Position numbers and translations under genes: made by a program. A DNA stretch of 64,000 bases from Hirsutella rhossiliensis (Eukaryota; Ascomycota; Sordariomycetes; Hypocreales; Ophiocordycipitaceae): NCBI RefSeq assembly GCF_020360975.1, contig NW_025408674.1, positions 372,001 through 436,000 of the forward strand, written 5' to 3'. Positions 32,698-44,536 of this stretch are shown here, piece after piece. Position 1 is the first letter of the stretch. The number at the start of each line of letters is the position of its first letter. The notes beneath the pieces were generated by a model, which was not told the DNA's origin, ran no database searches, and was given only the letters and a program-made list of their open reading frames with translations.

Positions 32698-32899
32698 TGT
32701 GGGTAGGCACCTGCGGCAGCTGCTGCAATGAGACGGTACTAGGGTTAACCTGTGATGTTGTATTCGTCTTGATTCTCTATCTAAGGAGGCAGAGGCCAGC
32801 GTGGAGAAAGGGGGCACGCTGCCCTCAGCCGCACACGTGACCGTACGGGTCACGTGCCAACCATGGTTGGTCACACCACTAGATAGATACATTCCTACA
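32698..32899 (-). repeat. Copia-1 5' LTR
   Basis: 202 bp, same sequence as the 3' LTR as far as I can read. The 10-bp palindrome ACTGATCAGT spans its junction with the primer-binding region (32,689-32,698). Confidence 0.95.
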
Positions 32900-32902
32900 T
32901 AT

Positions 32903-33101
32903 ACCATACCCCACCCCCCTTTCGGTCCAATAAAAAAGCTTTTGCATAGATAGGAGCGTTCATTTCTCTACATAATAATATAATATTCGTGTTTTTATTC
33001 TCAAGTTCTGGTCATACCTATTCCATGTACCGGTAGTTCAAATGGTAGACTTTTGGTGGGGATTTTTTCAATTGCGCTACCGAAAGGGGGTGGGGTATGG
33101 T
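32903..33101. mobile_element. MITE of about 199 bp with 23-bp inverted repeats
   Basis: Left end ACCATACCCCACCCCCC followed by TTTCGGT; the right end (33,079-33,101) is its complement with one indel. Further in, the left arm has AATAAAAAAGC and the right arm GATTTTTTCAATT. No coding capacity. Flanks are compatible with a TA duplication (TA before ACC with one intervening base, TA after GGTC). Copia-1 is inserted at its left boundary (TATAC). A related right end occurs at 52,505-52,560. Confidence 0.7.
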
Positions 33102-33681
33102 CTAGGCTTACCTTAGCGTCTACTGGACACACCCCGTGCGGCGTGGATTGAATTGATCACGATCCTGACAAGGACGGGGTTTCTAGGAGTTACTAGCGCA
33201 TAAGATGAGGCTGAGAACAAGGCTGTGACAACAGTGACATCGCCCTGTGCAATGAAGCCACAAGAAGCAATCCGCAGTACCTAATCGCCAAGTTCTGCTT
33301 TTGTTCAACACAAGCCAGGCTCTTAGGAAGGCAACAGTAGCCTTAGCTCTCCTGTCACACACAGACTAAGTGCCATAACTGTCAATTGCGCACCACTTGT
33401 TGGAGCGCGCGTTCTACTTTTGGCGCAATATCTCCAGTGATCTTGTCGCGAAGCAGATTTGATGTTCAATTGAACATGTCACCTGAACAACAGGTGGCTT
33501 GATTTTTCGTGACAATGTCGGGAGCAGTCATTGGATATGAGTCAATTGCAGCGCACCTGTTGGAGCGCGTTCCACTTTTGCCTGCATGGCGCGACGGTCT
33601 TCGCGACAGATCTTCTTGGACTGGACTAATTACTCGTGCCCGCCCCCACTTTATTGGCATTCGCTTTGGCTCACCCACTAA
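33102..33681. other. Intergenic with a 65-bp imperfect direct repeat
   Basis: GTCAATTGCGCACCACTTG...TTGTCGCG (33,378-33,447) recurs as GTCAATTGCAGCGCACCTG...TTCGCGAC (33,541-33,605), sharing TTGGAGCGCG and TCTACTTTTG/CCACTTTTG. No gene seen. The final part contains CACCCACT-AA-AGTGGGTG (33,671-33,688), a perfect inverted repeat straddling the first bases of LINE-A. Confidence 0.55.
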
Positions 33682-33811
33682 AGTGGGTGCTGAAAAAAGT
33701 GAGGTTGGGGGAAGAGGAAAACTGAACTCGAAGGCATTGCGTCAGTTCCTCGTCGTAGATAGTTCTTCATCCTTCTTTACTCTGGGATAGGTGTGGCTCT
33801 TGCTTGCCATC

Positions 33812-35235
33812 ATGGCAGAGCCTGAAGTGGCGGTCCTGGCGGACGTGGGGCGGGCTAGATCCAACCAGCCCGACGCCATCGACGCGTCCGACGCGAGGAT
33901 GACGCCCAGCGGACGCGTGCAAGATACGTTGCGATCACTGGAAAATGCATCCGCAAGGGCTCCGAAGCGAGTCACGGCCCGAACGACGCGGGTCTCATCG
34001 GTCGGCAATGAAGGCGAAAGAGTTGACGAGGTGAAGTCACGCAGCAGTGTGGAGACCGCCAAATCGATGATGCAGAGGGTTCTAGAGATGCTGGCGAAGA
34101 TGGGGAACGAGATGGTGGACCTGAAACATAGAGTATCCGAGCAAAGCGACACGATCAGGAAGCTGAGCGCCACGGTTTACAAGCAAAGCACCATCATTCA
34201 AGGACAGGAAGATCTGATCCGAGGCTTGGAGGTCCAAGTCCAGGAATCAAGGAAGAGTTTCGACGCAAGAGCGATGAGCACGACGCGGAATTAAAACGGG
34301 GACACCAGGATCTTCAGAGAGAAGTCGCCGCTTTGAAAGAGCAATTGGCCCAGCTTACGCAGAAGCTGAATGCTTCGGGTGAGGTGACTCTGTCAAGCGG
34401 CGCTCGAGCAACGTTTGCCGATATTGCGCGCACACTGCCAGCGAGCCCGCCGACGAGTCTATCCAGCGTAGCTGTCCCAAGAAAGCAGCAGACAGCCAGC
34501 GATCCTCTCCATTGTACCATCGACACATCTCGCGTCAGCGAGTCGAACAAGAACAAAGCGCAAATCGGATCAATTCTCCAGGCCATCGAGACTGAGATGA
34601 GAGCGATGAACGGACAAGAGACCTGGAGGTGCGCAGCAGTCGTGAGAGTCCCGGAATGCCGACCGAGTCAAGATCGTCTGCAGAGACGAAGCCGAGCTTC
34701 AGATGGTCAAAGAGGCTGCGCAGAAGACAGCCGTGGAAGGTTCACGAGTTATGCGAGACCAGCTGTACCCGGTCCGAGTCGACAACGCCAACCGCACAGC
34801 AATCCTGACGCGGAAGGCAACGTTCTGCCTGGAGCGATCGAGGCCTTGAGTGCCGAAAACAGAGTGACCATTGGCAAGATTTCCTGGTTGAGCAAACGAG
34901 AGTCTGGCAAAGCGTACGGGTCCATGGTGGTGTATGTCACCAAGAAAAGCGACGCAGAAAGGCTTCTAGAAGGGCACTACTTTGACCTAGCGGGAGAGTC
35001 AGCCACCACCTATGTATTCGAGCCAAGAACGGGACCAATCCAATGCTTCAACTGCCAGGAGATCGGTCACAAAGCATATGCATGCAAGAAGCAGCGGACA
35101 TGCGGCAAGTGCGCAAAGGTTGGGCATCACCACAGAGAGTGCACAGCAATTGAGCCAAAATGCGTCCCGTGTGGCGGACCGCACGAGTCGTTCAGCTGGA
35201 AGTGTAGGATGAGGAACCCGAACAGTGATGCTTGA
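33812..35235 (+). pseudogene. LINE-A ORF1 (Gag-like, CCHC knuckles), one break
   Basis: Start MAEPEVAVLADVG at 33,812. The coiled-coil part (DLKHRVSEQSDTIRKLSATV) ends at a frame change near 34,290. The second frame (34,333-35,235) has an esterase-free middle and three knuckles: CFNCQEIGHKAYAC, CGKCAKVGHHHREC and CVPCGGPHESFSWKC. A local double frame change (about 34,645-34,810) replaces the segment that in LINE-B reads VKEAAQKTAVEGSRVMRDQL. The protein would bind LINE RNA as a chaperone. ORF1 ends in TGA overlapping the ORF2 start. Confidence 0.82.
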
Positions 35236-38200
35236 GTCCCTCCGCATCCTACAGCTGAATGCGCACAAGAGTGATGTGGTGCAGCAAAGCCTGATGAACG
35301 ACGCAGGCCTCAAGGACTTTGCTGTGCTGGCTCTTTCTGAGCCGTATGCGCGTGTTATCGACGGAGAGGTGGTGACGAGCCCTATGGGACACCATAACTG
35401 GACAAAGATGATACCGACGTGTGCTCGTGACGGCCTGTGGCCGATCCGTAGCATGCTTTGATCCGAAGTGACCTTGAGGCGGAGCAAGTGCCTGTGCCGT
35501 CGGCCGATCTCACAGCAGTGGTGCTCCGACTCGAGGGGAGGAAGTGATGGTGGTATCAGTGTACGTGCAAGGAAAGAACGACGAGGCGCTGACGAGCGCG
35601 ATGGAGCTGCTGCACGACCTGATCGATCGCTTCCGTGATGGGACAGGAAACCGCACAGATGTGGTTCTGGCGGGAGACTTCAACCGCCACGATCTCCTCT
35701 GGGGCGGAGATGAAGTGTCAGCGAGCAGACAGGGGGAGGGCCAGCCCATCATCGACCTGATGAACGACTTTGGTCTCAGCAGCCTCCTGCCGAGAGGGAC
35801 GAAAACGTGGCAAAGGGCGGACGAGGAGAGCACCATCGACTTGGTGCTGGCATCGGCAGAACTGGCAGACGAGGTGATATCCTGCATGACTCACCCGACA
35901 GATCACGGGTCAGACCACAGAGCGATCCAGACGGCCTTCGACATTCAAGTACCGGAGAGAACGTTTCCACAGCGCCTGATGCTCAAGAACGCGCCGTGGA
36001 TCGCCATCGCAACCAGGGTCGAGGACGAGCTTCGGCCTCTTCCGTGGAGTGTGGGGTACAGACGCAGGCGGATCAGCTCATGAGGGTGGTCACCAAGGTG
36101 CTTCATGATCTGACACCTCGGGCACAGCCGCCGCCATACGCGAAGCGATGGTGGACAAAGGACCTGACGCGACTGCGGCAAACGTACACGTATTGGCGCA
36201 ATCAAGCAAGGGCGCAGCGAAGAGCCGGTCAACCGCAGCCGGATCTGGAGCAACGCGCCAAGGACGCTGCCAAGGAGTACCACGACAACGTGCGGAAACA
36301 GAAGAAGTCCCATTGGGACGACTTCGTCACCGACGAGAACAACATCTGGAAAGTGGTCAAGTATCTGAAACCCGGCGTGAATGTGTTCGATGACAAGGTG
36401 CCGCCGTTGAGGAGAGCCGACGGCTCGATCACCAAAGGCAAAGGAGAGCAAGGTGAGGAGCTCCTGAGCACCTTCTTCCCGCCTCTGCCAACCATGATCG
36501 AACCGGAGGGTGAGCGTCCGCAAAGAGAAGCGATAACCATGCCCGACCTCACCTTGCAAGAGATTGAGGAAAGGTGATGGCGGCCAAGTCTTGAAAGCGC
36601 CGGGGGAGGACGGCCTCCCTGTGATTGTGTGGAAGAAGCTCTGGCACGTGGTCAAGCATCGGGTGTGGACGCTCTTCGACTCATCGCTTCGAGAGGGCGT
36701 GGTGCCCCATCAATGGCGGACGGCCAAGATCATCCCGCTGAAGAAGCCGGGTAAGGACGATTACACTCTGGCCAAGGCGTGGCGACCGATCTCACTGCTG
36801 TCAACCCTTGGCAAGATCCTCGAAGCAGTCGTTGCAGAACGCATCAGCTATGCAGTCGAAGCTCATGGGCTGTTGCCCGCGAACCACTTTGGTGCACGGA
36901 AACGCAGGTCGGCAGACCAAGCACTCGTGCTTCTGCAGGAGCGGATATATAAGGCTTGGAGAATGGGCAGGGTTTTGAGTCTCGTCAGCTTCGACGTCAA
37001 AGGGGCGTACAATGGAGTTTGCAAAGAGCGGCTGCTTGAGAGGATGAAAGCTCGAGGCATCCCGAGTCGCCTGGTCAAGTGGGTAGACGCATTCTGCTCG
37101 GAACGGACCGCATCGGTGGTTGTCAACGGGCACACATCCGAGCAGCAAGCCCTGGCGCAGGCCGGCTTACCCCAAGGATCTCCACTATCACCGGTGGCAT
37201 TTCTGTTCTTCAATGCGGACCTGGTGCAGAGGCGAATCAGTAACAACAGCGGCTCCATCGCCTTCGTGGACGACTACTCTGCCTGGGTCACTGGACCAAC
37301 GGCCGAGTCGAACAGAGATGGTATTCAGTCGATTATCGATGATGCGCTCGAGTGGGAGAAGCGCAGCGGCGCCACGTTTGAAGTGGACAAGACGTCCGTC
37401 ATTCACTTCACACGCATCGCAGAACGCGACAGCGACTCGCCTTTCACCATCAGAGGGAATGATGTCAAGCCGAAGGACAATGTGAAGCTGCTGGGAGTCA
37501 TCATGGATCAAGCACTTCGCTTCAAGGAGCATATCGCCGGAGTAGCCGCCAAGGGGCTGACCGCTGCCATGTGCCTGAAACGACTGAAGATGGCCTCACC
37601 ACGAACGGCAAGGCAACTGTTCACTGCGACCGTAGCGCCGACCATGGATTATGCCTCCAACGTTTGGTCGCATGCATGCAAGGCGAAAGAAGCAACGTGG
37701 ATCGAGAGGGCCCAGCGAGTCGGAGCCCAGGCGATCACGGGAGGGTTCCGTACGGTCGCGACGGCTGTGGCCGAGGCCGAGGCCAGCGTGCAATCATTTC
37801 GAGAACGCCATGCTCAAGCGGCGTCGAGATTCTGGATCAGAACGCAGACGCTGCCGAGGACGCATCCCTGACATCCTTGAAGCTGAAGCTGAACAGAAGG
37901 TATGCCTCGCCAATGCAGAAGCTTGCCTCGGCGATGGAAAGACTAGATACCAAACGCCTGGAAACCATCCACGAGTTCGCACTGGCGCCGTGGGACGACC
38001 GAGTGCAGGTAACATATGAGACGAACCGAGTGGAGGTGCTGAAGTCGGATGACCCGGAGGACATCACTATCGCGACATCCAGCTCTCAAAGGAAAGGCAA
38101 GGTCGGGTTGGGGGGCGTCGTTCGAGACGCTCTCCTCAACAGCGCAGACGAGGTGCTGGCCAGCTATTCCGTCACTCTCGGCTCCAGTGATGAGCAGAAT

Positions 38201-38995
38201 GCCTACACAGCAGGACTCGAGGCAATCGCCACGGCCCTGAGGTGTGTTCCCAGGCCTTCGTGACCGAGACCTCACAGTTGTGACAAGCAACCGCTCTGTC
38301 CTGCAAGTCATCGGGCGGCCACGGCAGCAGTCTGGCCAGTGCACGATACGGGCGATATACGGATCTGTTGAGTTTCTGGCGAGAAGAGGCTGTAGAGTCA
38401 GACTTCGTTGGGTGCCTGCAAATAATGAGGAGTTCACTCTCGGGCCACTGGCCAAAAGGCAAGCGAAAAGGGCGACGCGAGATGAATGCGTCGCCGAACC
38501 AGCAACGTTCCAAGCAAGATCAACCACGTTACGTTTGCTGCTCAACGGACACACTCGAGTCCGTCAGATTCCAGAAGGAGTTGGAAACTACTCGAAGCGC
38601 ATCGATAAGGCTTTGCCGGGCAAGCACACCCGCAAGCTGTACGACGAGCTGAAAGAAAGGAATCGGAAGTGTTGGTACAGCTTCGAACTGGCAAATCGCG
38701 GCTGAATAGCTATCTTTGCAAAATCGGGGCAGTAGAATCGGATGAATGCACGTGTGGACAGTCGGCGGAAACGGTGGAACATTTCCTCTTCCGATGCAGA
38801 AAATGGACGGTACAACGAGAAATCATGAGTCGATATGCAGGCGGGAAGATGGGAGACTTGTCCTTCTTCCTAGGTGGCAAGGCAGAGTCAGACGACGACA
38901 AGTGGCAGCCTGATATGGGGGCTGTGCGGGCGACGATACAGTTCGCATTGGCAACGAAACGTTTTAGCATGGACCGGCAACGGGCCATGTGCTGA
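35228..38995 (+). pseudogene. LINE-A ORF2: endonuclease, RT, RNase H
   Basis: Start ATG at 35,228 inside the ORF1 stop (ATGCTTGA). The endonuclease has ILQLNAHKSDVVQQSL, VLAGDFNRHDLLWGG, STIDLVLAS and GSDHRAIQ, so the catalytic residues are present. RT: GEDGLPVIVWKKLW, KAWRPISLLSTLGKILEAVV, SFDVKGAYNGV, GLPQGSPLSPVAF and FVDD (37,263-37,274). RNase H-like: SQRKGKVGLGGVVRDAL, YTAGLEAIATAL. C-terminal motif DECTCGQSAETVEHFLFRC. Frame breaks near 35,460, 35,545, 36,045, 36,575, 37,870, 38,255, 38,390 and 38,700 inactivate it. The long uninterrupted RT (36,564-37,871) is the best-preserved part. Confidence 0.88.
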
Positions 38996-39377
38996 TCAAG
39001 GGACAATCGTACTAACACAACAGCCTTCAACTTGGCAGACCGCGCTTCAGTCGCTGAAGGTAGGACGCTGAACACTTGGAGAAACTGACCTTCAAGCAGG
39101 CCTGTCATGTCATAGCGAACGAGGCTGGAAACAGATGAAAAGAAGCGTGGGGCTTTGGGTGAGATGGAACAATGTACAGAAGGTAGACAGGCTAGCGTAG
39201 TGGCTCTATGGGGGAACCCTCCGGGCGTAATACAACCAAAAAAAAAAAGTGGGTGCTCAGAAAAGTGGGTGCTGAGGGTGCTGGGAAAAAAAAAGTTCGG
39301 ATCGGCTCTCGAACTGTAGATAGTTATATTTCTCTTTACTCTTTACTCTTGGGTTGGTGTTGATGTCGCGTGCCACC

Positions 39378-40796
39378 ATGGCAATGCCAGAGGTGGTGCC
39401 CCTGGCGGATGTGAGGGCGGGTCCAGATCCAGCTAGCCCGTCGCCATCGACGCGTCCGACGCGAGGGATGACGCCCAGCGGACGAGTGCAAGATACGTTG
39501 CAATCACTGGAAAATGCGTCCGCAAGGGCTTCGAAGCGAATCACGACGCGAACGACGCGAGTCACGCCAGTGGGCAATGATGGCGAAAGAAGCGACGAAG
39601 TGAAGTCACGCAGCAATGTGGAGACCGCCAAATCGATGATGCAGAGAGTCCTGGAGACGCTGGGAAGATGGGCAGTGAAATGGTGGAGCTGAAACATCGG
39701 GTATCCGAGCAAAACGACATGATCAGGAAGTTGAACGCCACTGTCTACAAGCAAAGCACCATCATTCAAGGACAGGAAGATCTCATCCGAGGCTTGGAGG
39801 TCCAAGTCCAGGAATCAAGGAAGAGTTTCAACGCAAGAGCGATGAGCACGACGCGGAATTAAAACGGGACATCGGGATCTTCAGAGAGGTTGCCGCTGTG
39901 AAAGCAATTGGCCCAGCTCACGCAGAACCTGAATGCTTCGGGAGGTGACTCTGTCGAGCGGCACTCGAGCAACGTTTGCCGACATTGCGCGTACACTGCC
40001 AGCGAGCCCGCCGACCAGTCTATCCAGCGTAGCTGTCCCAAGAAAGCAGCAGACAGCCAGCGATCCTCTCCACTGTACCATCGACACATCTCGCGTCAGC
40101 GAGTCGAAGAAGAACAACGCGCAAATCGGATCAATTCGCCAGGCCATCGAGACTGAGATGAGAGCGATGAACGGACAAGAGACCTGGAGGTGCGCAGCAG
40201 TCGTGAAGAGTCCCGGAATGCCGACCGAGTCAAGATCGTCTGCAGAGACGAAGCCGAGCTTCAGATGGTCAAAGAGGCTGCGCAGAAGACAGCCGTGGAA
40301 GGTTCGCGAGTTATGCGAGACCAGCTGTATCCGGTCCGAGTCGACAACGCCAACCGCACAGCAATCCTTGACGCGGAAGGCAACGTTCTGCCTGGAGCGA
40401 TCGAGGCCTTGAGTGCCGAAAACAGAGTGACCATTGGCAAGATTTCCTGGTTGAGCAAACGAGAGTCTGGCAAAGCGTACGGATCCATGGTGGTGTATGT
40501 CACCAGAAACGCGACGCAGAAAGGCTTCTGGAAGGGTACTACTTTGACCTAGCGGGAGAGTCAGCCACCACCTATGTATTCGAGCCAAGAACGGGACCAA
40601 TCAATGCTTCAACTGCCAGGAGATCGGTCACAAAGCATATTCATGCAAGAAACAGCGGACATGCGGCAAGTGCGCAAACGTTGGGCATCACCACCGGGAA
40701 TGCACCGCGATTGAACCAAAATGTGTCCCGTGTGGCGGACCGCACGAGTCATTCAGCTGGAAGTGCAGGATGAGGAATCCGAGCAGTGATGCTTGA
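39378..40796 (+). pseudogene. LINE-B ORF1, several breaks
   Basis: Starts MAMPEVVPLADVRAG at 39,378. Breaks near 39,665, 39,900-39,945, 40,210 and 40,530-40,600 divide it. The better-preserved middle (40,190-40,530) reads VKEAAQKTAVEGSRVMRDQL and AIEALSAENRVTIGKISWLS, which is the original frame of the part scrambled in LINE-A. Knuckle residues CGKCANVGHHHREC and CVPCGGPHESFSWKC are readable near 40,660-40,770. It ends ATGCTTGA as in LINE-A. Confidence 0.8.
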
Positions 40797-43700
40797 GTCC
40801 CTCCGCATCCTACAGCTGAATGCACACAAGAGTGATGTGGTGCAGCAGAGTCTGATGAACGACGAAGACCTAAAGGATTTTGCCGCACTGGCTATATCTG
40901 AGCCACATGCGCGCAATATCGACGGAAAGGTGGTGACGAGTCCCACGGGACACCATAACTGGACAAAGATGATACCGACGTGTGTTCGTGATGGCCTATG
41001 GCCGATTCGCAGCATGCTCTGGATCCGAAGTGACCTTGAGGCGGAGCAAGTGCCTGTGCCGTCGGCCGATCTCACAGCAGCGGTACTCCGACTTGAGGGA
41101 AGGGAGGTGATGGTGGTGTCAGTGTATGTGCAAGGAAAGAACGACGAGGCGCTGACGAACGCGATGGAACTATTGCGCGACGTGATCGATCGCTTCCGCA
41201 ATGGGACAGGAGACGTACCGATGTGGTTTTGGCGGGGACTTCAACCGCCACGACCTCCTCTGGGGCGGAGATGAAGTGTCAGCGAGCAGACAAGGGAGGG
41301 CCAGCCCATCATTGACCTGATGGACGACTTTGGTCTTAGCAGCCTTCTCCGAGAGGAACGAAAACGTGGCAAAGGTCGGACGAGGAGAGCACCATCGACT
41401 TGGTGCTGGCATCGGCGGAACTGGCGGACGAGTTGACATCCTGCGTGATTCATCCAACAGAGCACGGATCAGACCATAGAGCGATCCAGACGACCTTCGA
41501 CATTCGAGTGCCGGAGCGTACCTTTCCGCAGCGCCTGATGCTCAAGAACGCGCCGTGGATCGCCATCGCAACCAGGGTCGAGGACGAGCTTCGGCCTCTT
41601 CCGTGGACTGTGGGGGTGCAGACGCAGGCGGATCAGCTCATGCGGGTGGTCACCAAGGCGCTTCGAGATCTGACTCCTCGAGCCCAGCCGCTGCCATACG
41701 CGAAGCGATGGTGGACAAAGGACCTGACGCGACTCCGTCGGACGTACACGTATTGGCGCAATCAAGCAAGGGCGCAGCGAAGAGCCGGTCAATCGCGTCC
41801 GGATCTGGAGCAGCGCGCCAAGGAGGCTGCGAAGGAGTACCACGACAATTTGCGGAGACAAAGAAGGCCCATTGGGATGACTTCGTCATCGAAGGAGCAA
41901 CATCTGGAGGGCTGCCAAGTATCTGAAGCCTGGTACGGAGATGACGGATGACAAGGTGCCCCGCTGAAGAGAGCCGACGGTTCGATCACCGAAAGCAAGG
42001 GCGAGCAAGCCGAGGAACTCCTGAGCACCTTCTTTCCGCCTCTGCCAACGAGGATCGAGCCGGAGGGTGAACGTCCGCAGAGAGAAGAAATAGCCATGCC
42101 AGACCTCACCTTGCAAGAGATTGAGGAGAAGGTGATGGCGGCGAAGCCCTGGAAAGCGCCTGGTGAGGATGGCCTTCCTGCGATCGTGTGGAAGAAGCTC
42201 TGGCACGTGGTCAAGCACCGGTGTGGACGCTCTTCAGCTCATCGCTCCGAGAGGGCGTCGTGCCTCATCAATGGCGAACGGCCAAGATCATCCCTCTGAG
42301 GAAACCAGATAAAGGAGACTACACCCTGGCCAAGGCGTGGCGACCGATTTCTCTCCTGTCGACGCTTGGCAAGATTCTGGAGGCAGTCGTCGCGGAACGT
42401 ATCAGCTATGCAGTCGAGGCTCAAGGGCTTTTGCCCGCGAACCACTTTGGTGCACGGAAGCGCAGGTCCGCAGATCAAGCACTCGTGCTTCTGCAGGAGC
42501 GAATCTACAAGGCCTGGAGAACGGGCAGAGTGCTCAGCCTCATCAGCTTTGACGTCAAAGGCGCATACAACGGAGTGTGCAAAGAGCGAATGCTCGAAAG
42601 GATGAAAGCCCGAGGCATCCCGAGTCGACTGGTCAATTGGATAGACGCATTCTGCTCGGGACGGACCGCGTCGGTGGTTGTCAACGGGCACACATCCGAG
42701 CAACAAACCCTGCCGCAGGCCGGCCTACCCCAGGGATCTCCTCTGTCGCCAGTGGCTTTTCTTTTCTTCAACGCAGACCTGGTGCAAAGACGGATCAGTA
42801 ATAACGGTGGCTCCATCGCCTTTTCGTGGACGATTACTCTGCCTGGGTCACGGGGCCAACGGCAGAGTCAAACAGAGATGGTATCCAGTCGATTATCGAT
42901 GATGCGCTTGATTGGGAGAAGCGCAGCGGCGCCACATTTGAAGCAGAGAAGACATCCTTCATCCACTTCACACGCATCGCGGAGCGTGACAGCGACCTGC
43001 CTCTCATCATCAAAACGATGTCAAGCCGAAGAGCAACGTGAAGCTGTTGGGAGTCATCATGGACAAAGCGCTTCTTCAAGGAACACATCGCCAGAGCGGC
43101 CGCCAAGGGGCTGGCCGCGGCCATGTGTTTGAAACGACTGAAGATGGCTTCGCCACGGGTGGCGAGGCAACTGTTCGTCGCGACCGTGGCGCCAGCCATG
43201 GACTATGCCTCAAACGTGTGGTCGCACGCGTGCGGGGTGAAAGAAGCGGTGTGGATTGGCAGGGCCCAGCGAATCGGAGCCCAGGCTGTCACGGGAGGCT
43301 TCCGCACGGTGGCAACGGCAGTGGCCGAGGCCGAGGCCGGCGTGCAATCGTTCCGAGAACGGCATGCTCAAGCGGCAGCGAAATTCTGGATAAGGATGCG
43401 GACGCTCCCGAAGACGCATCCTCTGACATCGTTGAGGCTCAAACTGAACAGGAGGTATGCGTCGCCAATGCAGAAGCTCGCCTCGGCGATGGGAAGAATA
43501 GATACCAAGCGCCTGGAAGTCATCCACGAGTTCGCACTGGCGCCGTGGGACGAACGAGTGCAGGCAACGGATGAGACAGACCGAGTGGAGGTGCTGAAGT
43601 CGGATGACCCGGAGGACATCACTATTGCGACGTCCAGCTCGCAAAGGAAAGGCAAGGTCGGGTTGGGAGGCGTCGTTCGGGATGCTTCCCGCGACAGCGT

Positions 43701-44536
43701 AGACGAAGTGCTGGCCAGCTACTCCGTCACTCTCGGCTCCAGTGATGAGCAGAATGCCTACACAGCAGGACTCGAGGCAATCGCCACGGCTCTGAGGTGT
43801 GTACCTCTCGGTCTTCATGACCGAGATCTCACGGTTGTGACGAGCAACCGCTCTGTCCTGCAAGTCATCGGGCGGCCACGGCAACAGTCTGGTCAGTGCA
43901 CGATACGGGCGATATACGGATCTGTTGAGTATCTGGCGAAAGAGGCTGCAGAGTCAGACTTCGTTGGGTGCCTGCAAAGAATGAGGAGTTCACCCTTGGG
44001 CCACTGGCCAAAATGCAAGCGAAAAGAGCGACGCGAGACGAGTGCATCGCCGAACCAGCAACGTTTCAAGCAAGATCAACGACGTTACGACTGCTGCTCA
44101 ACGAAAACGCTCGCGTTCGTCAGATCCCGGAAGGGTTGGAAAGCACTCAAAGCGCATCGATAAGGCATTGCCGGGCAAGCACACCCGCAAGTTGTACGAC
44201 GAGCTAACAAGAAAGGAATCCGAAGTGTTGATACAACTTCGAACTGGCAAATCGCGGCTGAATAGCTACCTCTGCAAAATCGGGGCGGTGGAATCGGATG
44301 AGTGCACTTGTGGGCAGTCTGCAGAAACAGTGGAGCATTTCCTCTTTCGATGCAGAAGATGGACGGTACAACGAGAGACCATGCTGCGATATGCGCGCGG
44401 AAAGGTGGGAGACTTGTCTTTCTTCCTAGGAGGCAAGGCAGAGTCAGACGACGACAAGTGGCAACCTGATATTGGGGCTGTGCGTGCGACGATACAGTTC
44501 GCATTGGCGACAAAACGCTTCAGTATGGACCGTTAA
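40789..44536 (+). pseudogene. LINE-B ORF2: endonuclease, RT, RNase H
   Basis: Start ATG 40,789 overlaps the ORF1 stop. The endonuclease N-terminus is open to 41,215 (VMVVSVYVQGKNDEAL); the GDFNRHDLLWGG part is out of frame. The RT frame (42,188-42,830) is open up to a two-base insertion in a T run just before the catalytic FVDD (about 42,821-42,825; A has GCCTTCG, B GCCTTTTCG); FVDD is then read in the next frame as MDDYSAWVTGPT. The RNase H-like and C-terminal regions (43,123-44,163; 44,042-44,536) carry SQRKGKVGLGGVVRDAS and ESDECTCGQSAETVEHFLF. Not functional as read. Confidence 0.85.

Larger units (their letters stand above)
26730..32899 (-). mobile_element. Copia-1: LTR retrotransposon with identical LTRs
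   Basis: LTRs 26,730-26,931 and 32,698-32,899 (202 bp each) read as identical by eye. Target duplication TATAC at 26,725-26,729 and 32,900-32,904. Ends TGTAGGAATG...CTACCCACA in sense. The purine tract before the 3' LTR includes AAAAGAAGAG, and the sequence after the 5' LTR is CTGATCAGTG. Order on the minus strand is Gag, protease, integrase, AT-hook, RT, RNase H, as in Ty1/Copia. It inserted into the terminus of a MITE. Despite the identical LTRs the coding region is split over many frames. Confidence 0.95.
33682..39248 (+). mobile_element. LINE-A: Tad-like non-LTR retrotransposon
   Basis: 5,567 bp, from GTGGGTGCTG to an 11-A tail (39,238-39,248). ORF1 has zinc knuckles. ORF2 has an apurinic-type endonuclease, RT, RNase H and a C-terminal zinc-finger-like region, the arrangement of fungal Tad-clade LINEs. 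The 3' end is GGGGGAACCCTCCGGGCGTAATACAACC plus A tail (given here as two blocks, GGGGGAACCC and GGGCGTAATACAACC). LINE-B begins at the next base, so the two form a perfect head-to-tail tandem. No target duplication is identified. Confidence 0.92.

Noticed and set aside
33030..33085. tRNA-like A-box (GGTAGTTCAAATGGTAGA) suggesting a tRNA-Gly or SINE
   Set aside because: No B-box (GGTTCGANNCC) and no acceptor stem follow, and the segment lies inside the MITE.
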